Positions 14,761-19,752 of a stretch of 19,752 bases of DNA are shown piece after piece (the first letter of the stretch is position 1; the number at the start of each line of letters is the position of its first letter). A model generated the notes under the pieces. The model had not been told where the DNA came from. It ran no database searches and saw only the letters and a program-made list of their open reading frames with translations. The DNA is from DATDVD01 sp035290065 (lineage in GTDB: Bacteria > Pseudomonadota > Gammaproteobacteria > Coxiellales > Coxiellaceae). The stretch is taken from NCBI GenBank assembly GCA_035290065.1, contig DATDVD010000082.1, forward strand, positions 1-19,752, in the 5' to 3' direction. The position numbers and the translations under genes are program-made.

Positions 14761-15905
14761 AAACATTTAACTTACCCGATTTAGGGGAAGGTTTACCGGA
14801 TGCCGTGGTGCGTGAATGGTATGTGAAAGAAGGCGATCGCATCGAGGCAGATCAACCCCTCGTTGCTATGGAAACGGCAAAAGCATTAGTAGACGTTCCT
14901 TCTCCTTACACCGGCACGATTTTAAAACTGCATGGTGCACCAGGCGATACCATCAACACGAGCGAACCTCTGGTTTCGTATGAAGCGGATACCCTGGTGG
15001 AAGAAGTCGGTGAAGACTCCGGCACTGTTGTCGGTGCACTGGAAGTAGGCGTAGCTGTATTGTCGAAAGAATCCTCTCTTTCTCCCACCAAAACGCAAAC
15101 ACAACCCCACCTTAAAGCCAGCCCTGCGGTACGAGCATTAGCCAAAAAATTGAATGTTAATTTAACGCAGGTGAAGGCAACAGGACCCGGCAACATGATT
15201 ACCGCCACCGATGTACAAGCGTTTATAGAACCTACTTCCTTTAAAACCATACCGATTTCAGACGGTTCTCAACCGTTGTCGGCGGTGCGTCGCGCCATGG
15301 CCGCTAGCATGGTGCAATCGCATCATACGGTCGTACCGGTTACCATTATGGACGATGCGGATTTAAGCGGATGGTCGGAAAAACAAGATGTAACCATTCG
15401 CTTAATCCAGGCTATTATTGCCGCGTGTGAAGCAGAGCCTATGTTAAATGCTCATTTGGATGGCCAACAACTGACGTTTCGCTTAAATAAAACGATTCAT
15501 CTGGGGATTGCCGTGGATACGGCTCATGGGTTGTATGTGCCCGTGTTGAAAGATATTGCCCATCAAAATCGTACGGCTTTGCGGGAAAATATTGAACGCT
15601 TAAAAATAGAGGCCGAAGAACGACGAATTGCACCGAATGATTTGCACGGCGCTACTATTATGCTGTCGAATTTTGGCGTCTATGCCGGTCGTTACGCGAA
15701 TCCGATTGTAATCCCTCCCATGGTCGCCATTATCGGCGTAGGGCGCGCACGCGATGAAATGGTGGTACGAAATGGAAACCCCGAGATTCACCGTATGCTA
15801 CCTCTGTCTTTAAGCGTGGATCATCGAGGTGTAACGGGTGGAGAAGCGGCGCGTTTCTTACAGGTCTTAATGGCAGAATTAGCCAAACCTTATTATACTC
15901 ATTAA
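14757..15905 (+). CDS. pdhC: Dihydrolipoamide acetyltransferase, E2 component, short single-lipoyl form
   Basis: E2 moves the acetyl group from E1 to CoA and forms the core of the complex. One lipoyl domain occupies residues 1-77, with Lys42 in METAKALVDV as the attachment site. A peripheral-subunit-binding domain follows at about 120-157 (ASPAVRALAKKLNVNL), then the acyltransferase domain with His356 in SVDHRGVTGGEAARF. The usual DG pair of the active-site motif is TG here; I believe this occurs in a subset of proteobacterial E2 proteins, so it may not mean loss of function. At 382 residues it is shorter than multi-lipoyl E2 proteins. No lipoamide dehydrogenase gene follows, so E3 must be encoded elsewhere. 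Confidence 0.92.
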   Translation: MKTFNLPDLGEGLPDAVVREWYVKEGDRIEADQPLVAMETAKALVDVPSPYTGTILKLHGAPGDTINTSEPLVSYEADTLVEEVGEDSGTVVGALEVGVAVLSKESSLSPTKTQTQPHLKASPAVRALAKKLNVNLTQVKATGPGNMITATDVQAFIEPTSFKTIPISDGSQPLSAVRRAMAASMVQSHHTVVPVTIMDDADLSGWSEKQDVTIRLIQAIIAACEAEPMLNAHLDGQQLTFRLNKTIHLGIAVDTAHGLYVPVLKDIAHQNRTALRENIERLKIEAEERRIAPNDLHGATIMLSNFGVYAGRYANPIVIPPMVAIIGVGRARDEMVVRNGNPEIHRMLPLSLSVDHRGVTGGEAARFLQVLMAELAKPYYTH

Positions 15906-15933
15906 CTATCAGACCGCTCAAAGGAGAAATAGC

Positions 15934-16230
15934 ATGGATAACGACAGAATCGGCTGGGGAGAAATCTTTTCTATTTGGTGGGCATTTATGTGGAGAACCA
16001 CCCTTTTAAGTTTAGCCATTGAATTGGCTTTTTCATTTTTAGTAGGAGTGATTTCCGCCTTACTCGGCATGCACCCTGAAGCTTTTGACGGTGGTGATGG
16101 GACGGGTAATATGATTTTGTTGGGTATGCGGTTTATCAGTTTTGTGATTTTTTTAGTCGTCAGCTACTGGATGATGAAGGTTGTTTTGAATAAGCAATAT
16201 AAGCGTTTTCGAATCAATCTCTCGAACTAA
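15934..16230 (+). CDS. Small two-helix membrane protein of unknown function
   Basis: I do not recognise this 98-residue protein. It has an aromatic N-terminus (WGEIFSIWWAFMWRTTLL), a hydrophobic helix at about 22-45, a Gly/Asp-rich loop (FDGGDGTGN), a second helix at about 60-83, and a basic C-terminus (KQYKRFRINLSN). An AAAGGAG lies about 8 bases before the ATG, a good ribosome-binding site. It begins 28 bases after the E2 stop on the same strand, so it is probably cotranscribed with the pyruvate dehydrogenase genes. Nothing in the sequence links it functionally to them. Confidence 0.75.
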   Translation: MDNDRIGWGEIFSIWWAFMWRTTLLSLAIELAFSFLVGVISALLGMHPEAFDGGDGTGNMILLGMRFISFVIFLVVSYWMMKVVLNKQYKRFRINLSN

Positions 16231-16245
16231 TTATTCTTTTACCCA

Positions 16246-16266
16246 GCCGGCTATAAAACGGCCGGC
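16246..16266. terminator. GC-rich hairpin between convergent genes
   Basis: GCCGGC (16246-16251) and GCCGGC (16261-16266) form a six-pair stem around a nine-base loop, at the junction of the small membrane-protein gene and galU, overlapping the galU stop. There is no clear T-run on either side, so it would be a weak bidirectional terminator at best. Confidence 0.35.
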
Positions 16267-17147
16267 GTCGTTTCCACGAGTTCGTGGAGATACGTTAATA
16301 ATTCTTGGGAAAGCTCTTCTCGTTTTAATGCATAGCGCAACGTGGCTTTTAAAAAACCTATTTTAGTACCACAATCAAATCGTTCGTTTTGCAAAGGATA
16401 AGCATAAACTGTTTCGTGCTGTAACAAAGCAGCAATGGCATCCGTTAATTGAATTTCCCCTCCCACACCGGCTTGTTGATTCTCTAAAAAATCAAAAATT
16501 TTAGGGGTAAACACGTAACGCCCTGCTGCCCCTAATAATGAAGGAGCGTCACTGGGTTTGGGTTTTTCCACAATACCATTCATGCGTTCGGCTAAACCAT
16601 GGCGCTCACCGGTTAACGAAATAATCCCATATTTTTCGGTGTCTTCAGGAGCAATTTTCTCCACACCCAATACACTGGCGTGGGTTTCTTCATAAATATC
16701 TACCATGTTTTTTAAATCCGATCCTTGTTCGCTGTCGACAATATCATCGGCTAATAACACGGCAAAAGGCTGATGCCCTACCACACTTCGAGCCCGCAAC
16801 ACGGCATCACCCAATCCTAACGGGCGTGGCTGACGCACATAGACACACGTCACCTTCTCAGGCAAAATATTACGAACGGCATTTAAGACTCGTAATTTTC
16901 CCTTGGATTCCAAATGGGCTTCCAATTCTAAATTACTATCAAAATAATCTTCTAAACTGCGTTTGGTATTGCTGGTGACGAATACCAGCTGTGTAATGCC
17001 TGCTTGTAAAGCCTCTTCCACTACATATTGAATCAGGGGCTTGTCTACAATCGGCAACATTTCTTTAGGACCTGATTTTGTTACTGGTAGAAAACGTGTT
17101 CCTAAACCAGCTACGGGAAAAACGGCAGTGGTAACGTGAGTTGTCAT
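16251..17147 (-). CDS. galU: UTP--glucose-1-phosphate uridylyltransferase
   Basis: GalU makes UDP-glucose from UTP and glucose 1-phosphate. The nucleotide-binding motif GLGTRFLPVTKSGPKEMLP begins at residue 14, followed by VDKPLIQYVVEEA. Further typical segments are RQPRPLGLGDAVLRA, FAVLLADDIVDS, GIVEKPKPSDAPS and GEIQLTDAI. At 298 residues it has standard length. The ATG is preceded by AAAGGTGA about 7 bases away, and this ribosome-binding site contains the pgi stop codon; the two genes are 7 bases apart, so they are cotranscribed. With Ugd upstream, the likely outlet is UDP-glucuronate for surface polysaccharide. Confidence 0.95.
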   Translation of the reverse strand: MTTHVTTAVFPVAGLGTRFLPVTKSGPKEMLPIVDKPLIQYVVEEALQAGITQLVFVTSNTKRSLEDYFDSNLELEAHLESKGKLRVLNAVRNILPEKVTCVYVRQPRPLGLGDAVLRARSVVGHQPFAVLLADDIVDSEQGSDLKNMVDIYEETHASVLGVEKIAPEDTEKYGIISLTGERHGLAERMNGIVEKPKPSDAPSLLGAAGRYVFTPKIFDFLENQQAGVGGEIQLTDAIAALLQHETVYAYPLQNERFDCGTKIGFLKATLRYALKREELSQELLTYLHELVETTPAVL

Positions 17148-17154
17148 ACAAAAA

Positions 17155-18807
17155 TCACCTTTTTCTTAGTAATAGTTGGATACGCTGCATAAGTCCCCGT
17201 GTGGAGGCATCATAGGAAGAGGAAACCGTCTCTCGGGCTAAATCATAGTAAATCGCCTGAGCTCTATGTTTGCCTCGTTCTACGCCCCATTGATCAAAGG
17301 GATTAATGTCCCAAATAATACTCTGTATAAATATTTTATGCTCATAAAGGGCTAACAGACTTCCCAGGGTGGTAGGAGTAAGCGACTCTAGCAAAATCAT
17401 ATTGCTAGGGCAATTGCCGGGGATAACTTGATGAGCGGCTAATTTTTCCACCTCTTCCTTGGGTAAACCCGTGGCTTTGAGTTCCCGCACTACCTCTTCA
17501 TAAGAATTGCCGTGCATTAAAATTTGGGCTTGGCTTAAGCAGTTGGCAATCAAGTGTAAATTATTGGCAGGGGCTACTTCGTGATTAACCACCGGCAAAA
17601 TAAAATCGATCGGAATAGTTTGTGTCCCTTGCATTAACAATTGATGGAACGTATGTTGACTATTGGTGCCTACACCCCCCCAAATCACCGTGCCTGTTTG
17701 ATAATCGACGACTTCCCCGTGGATGGTGACTCGTTTGCCTTGACTCTCCATATGCAATTGCTGCAAATAAGGAATGAGATGGCGTAAGTATTGATCATAG
17801 GGGATAATGGCATGAGTGCGAGCATTTAAAAAATTCGAATACCATATTCCTAATAAACCCAGAATCACCGGCATATTAAGGTGAAAGGGTTGCGTGCGGA
17901 AATGTTCATCCATTTGATGAGCGCCTTCTAAAAGCGCGTAAAAATGATCCATCCCAATCACCATCGCCAAGCTAATACCGGCGGCGGACCACAATGAAAA
18001 GCGACCACCTACCCACTCGCTCATCTGAAGAATATTTTCTTCCATCACACCAAATTCTTTAGCCCGTGTGGATTGAGACGTCACTGCAATAAACTGATGT
18101 TTACAGGCATCAAAATGGCCGGCTGCATTTTCTAACCATTGTTTGGCCAATTCTGCATTGGCTAATGTTTCTTCGGTACGAAACGATTTAGACACAATCA
18201 CAAACAATGTCGTGGCTGGATCTAATTTCAAAATTGTTTCTTTAAAATGTTTTTCATCGAGATTAGACACAAAATGAGCTCGCAAGCCAGAACATACATA
18301 CGGTTTGAGCGCTTCATAGGCCATCGCAGGCCCAATATCGGATCCTCCAATCCCAATGTTAACAATATCTCGAATAGAGCGTTGCGTATAACCACACCAG
18401 GTGCCATCAATAACAGCATCCACAATGCTGCGCATCTGGTCTAAATTTTTATGAATCTCGTGTAAAATTTCATCACTGACACCCACACTATTGTCATTGT
18501 TTAAATGGCGTAAAGCCGTATGAAGGGCCGCTCTTTTTTCAGTGGGATTCACTACTTGACCGGAAAATAAATCGTGAATAGCGTCTGCTAAACCCCGTTC
18601 TTCAGCCAACTCACACAACAGAATTAATATTTTTTCGGTGATTAAATTTTTAGAATAGTCGAGAAAAACACCTGGACCATTTAATGAGAAATGCTCGAAA
18701 CGTTGAGGGTTTTTCGAAAAAAATTGTTTAAGAGAAACCATTGGAATGACGTTGGCGCATTCTTTTAATAATTGCTTCCAATAGCGTGATTCCGTAAGAA
18801 CGCTCAC
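17155..18807 (-). CDS. pgi: Glucose-6-phosphate isomerase
   Basis: Pgi interconverts glucose 6-phosphate and fructose 6-phosphate. The signature segments IVNIGIGGSDIGPAMAYEAL and WVGGRFSLWSAAGISLA are present. Counting from GTG 18807, the catalytic residues are Glu354 (HMESQGKR), His385 (GTNSQHTFHQ) and Lys513 (ERGKHRAQ), one off the E. coli numbers 355, 386 and 514 as I recall them. That agreement, plus GGAG nine bases upstream, is why I choose this GTG (550 residues) over the longer GTG at 18822, which lacks a ribosome-binding site. The gene starts 4 bases after the ugd stop and runs into galU. Confidence 0.95.
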   Translation of the reverse strand: MSVLTESRYWKQLLKECANVIPMVSLKQFFSKNPQRFEHFSLNGPGVFLDYSKNLITEKILILLCELAEERGLADAIHDLFSGQVVNPTEKRAALHTALRHLNNDNSVGVSDEILHEIHKNLDQMRSIVDAVIDGTWCGYTQRSIRDIVNIGIGGSDIGPAMAYEALKPYVCSGLRAHFVSNLDEKHFKETILKLDPATTLFVIVSKSFRTEETLANAELAKQWLENAAGHFDACKHQFIAVTSQSTRAKEFGVMEENILQMSEWVGGRFSLWSAAGISLAMVIGMDHFYALLEGAHQMDEHFRTQPFHLNMPVILGLLGIWYSNFLNARTHAIIPYDQYLRHLIPYLQQLHMESQGKRVTIHGEVVDYQTGTVIWGGVGTNSQHTFHQLLMQGTQTIPIDFILPVVNHEVAPANNLHLIANCLSQAQILMHGNSYEEVVRELKATGLPKEEVEKLAAHQVIPGNCPSNMILLESLTPTTLGSLLALYEHKIFIQSIIWDINPFDQWGVERGKHRAQAIYYDLARETVSSSYDASTRGLMQRIQLLLRKR

Positions 18808-18811
18808 CTGT

Positions 18812-19752
18812 TTACACTCCACAGATTTCAGGAATAATTTTACTCACAGCACCAAAACCGATATAGCGACAGCCAAGATTTTCTAGCGCCTGTTGATCTA
18901 AAACATTACGGCCATCAATGACGACTCGTTGGGATAAGCGGTGAGCTATTTTCTGGGAATCAAATCGTTTAAATTCATCCCAGTCTGTCACGAGTACCAA
19001 TGCTTCAGCTCCGTGTAGGGCTTCTTCTGCACTAGTCACCAAAGTTAATCGCCCTTCCTCAAACCATGTAGCAGGTAATTGCTGTTTGGCCGCTGACATA
19101 GCTACTGGATCATACGCTTTTATTTTTAATCCTGCCTGCAGAGCTAACTCTAAAAAAGTCAGCGCCGGGCTCTCTCGCAAATCATCCGTGCCAGGTTTAA
19201 AAGATAAACCCCATAATGCAATCGTTTTACCCTCTACCGGCATTCCCAACGTGTCTGCTAATTTTTGAAAAAGTAAGCGTTTTTGCAAATGATTACGATG
19301 CTCCACGGCTTTTAAAATATCGGAACTAAACTGATGTTGATGAGCCATATGAATCAGTGCTTTAACATCTTTTGGGAAACAAGAACCCCCGTATCCGCAT
19401 CCTGCTTGAAGAAAAGCGGGTGAAATACGGCTGTCTTTGGATAAGCCATGATATACATTATGAATATCGGCGCCCAATAACTCACAAAGATTCGAAATTT
19501 CATTCATAAAGGAAATTTTTGTGGCTAAAAACGCATTGGATGCATATTTGCACAATTCTGCATCTTTAGCAGACATTAACACAATGTTATCTTCATCTCG
19601 CACAAAGGACCGATAGAGTGATCGTATGGTTTCTAGCGCTTTCGACGAATCGGAGCCGATGATAATGCGATCAGGCTGCATAAAATCCCTCACTGCCATT
19701 CCCTCTCGCAAAAACTCGGGGTTGCTGACAACATCAAACTCTATTTGAATAC
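18812..19752 (-). CDS. ugd: UDP-glucose 6-dehydrogenase, N-terminus outside window
   Basis: Ugd oxidises UDP-glucose to UDP-glucuronate with two NAD. The frame is open to the right edge, where it reads EFDVVSNPEFLREG, a typical internal stretch, so the apparent start near 19711 is not real. The visible part has the catalytic Cys in AGCGYGGSCFPKD (codon 19381-19379), the substrate segment CKYASNAFLATKISFMNEI, and the C-terminal UDP-binding domain with LWGLSFKPGTDDLRESPA and VLVTDWDEF. Compared with the usual Cys position near 260, about 135 residues including the NAD-binding Rossmann core are missing from the window. It is followed closely by pgi. Confidence 0.95.
   Translation of the reverse strand, partial: IQIEFDVVSNPEFLREGMAVRDFMQPDRIIIGSDSSKALETIRSLYRSFVRDEDNIVLMSAKDAELCKYASNAFLATKISFMNEISNLCELLGADIHNVYHGLSKDSRISPAFLQAGCGYGGSCFPKDVKALIHMAHQHQFSSDILKAVEHRNHLQKRLLFQKLADTLGMPVEGKTIALWGLSFKPGTDDLRESPALTFLELALQAGLKIKAYDPVAMSAAKQQLPATWFEEGRLTLVTSAEEALHGAEALVLVTDWDEFKRFDSQKIAHRLSQRVVIDGRNVLDQQALENLGCRYIGFGAVSKIIPEICGV
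18817..18820 (-). promoter_or_regulatory. Ribosome-binding site that decides the pgi start
   Basis: GGAG within the last two sense codons of ugd lies nine bases before GTG 18807. The alternative GTG at 18822 overlaps this site and has no purine-rich run before it. Confidence 0.5.

Noticed and set aside
14367..15250. Minus-strand frames of about 100 codons inside pdhB and pdhC
   Set aside because: Both lie opposite clearly conserved genes and show Cys/Ser/Thr-rich shadow composition without recognisable domains.

Overview
The window looks like a chromosomal segment of a moderately AT-rich gammaproteobacterium, most likely a member of the Legionellales (Legionella/Coxiella relatives). The best pointer is the large gene at 373-3432. 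It encodes a CX5R phosphoinositide phosphatase of the SopB/INPP4/SidF type with a C-terminal membrane region, an architecture I associate with the Legionella Dot/Icm effector SidF. The rest is housekeeping metabolism in tight operons with 4-base start/stop overlaps. I cannot assign genus or species from sequence alone.

Layout. (1) 1-3432, plus strand: the 3' end of an unrecognised membrane-protein gene, translationally coupled to the SidF-like gene. The two share a similar C-terminal plan (last membrane helix, basic stretch, Gly/Pro/Ala/Arg-rich tail) and may be tandem paralogues. (2) 3442-6951, minus strand: an FMN-riboswitch operon, ribE-ribBA-ribH plus an AI-2E-family membrane protein. It has a recognisable promoter, and the ribE ribosome-binding site lies in the closing stem of the riboswitch. 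(3) 6991-8749: ribD (minus), upstream of and outside the riboswitch unit, head to head with a TrmH-like RNA methyltransferase (plus). Together ribD, ribBA, ribH and ribE cover almost the whole riboflavin pathway. (4) 8720-12553, minus strand: a 1002-residue CheR-PAS-coiled coil-PAS-PAS-histidine kinase fusion, followed with an 11-base overlap by a glycerophosphodiester phosphodiesterase. Its promoter has a run of seven G in the -35/-10 spacer. (5) 12674-16230, plus strand: pyruvate dehydrogenase E1 alpha, E1 beta and a short E2, then a 98-residue two-helix membrane protein. No E3 gene is present. (6) 16251-19752, minus strand: ugd (cut by the window edge), pgi and galU. Pgi and GalU, with a phosphoglucomutase not seen here, would feed UDP-glucose to Ugd for UDP-glucuronate.

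The most interesting material is the effector-like pair at the left end, then the kinase with its homopolymer-containing promoter, then the riboswitch operon carrying a membrane protein of unknown cargo. I saw no tRNA, rRNA, CRISPR array, insertion sequence or phage gene. No stretch longer than about 200 bases lacks a gene.
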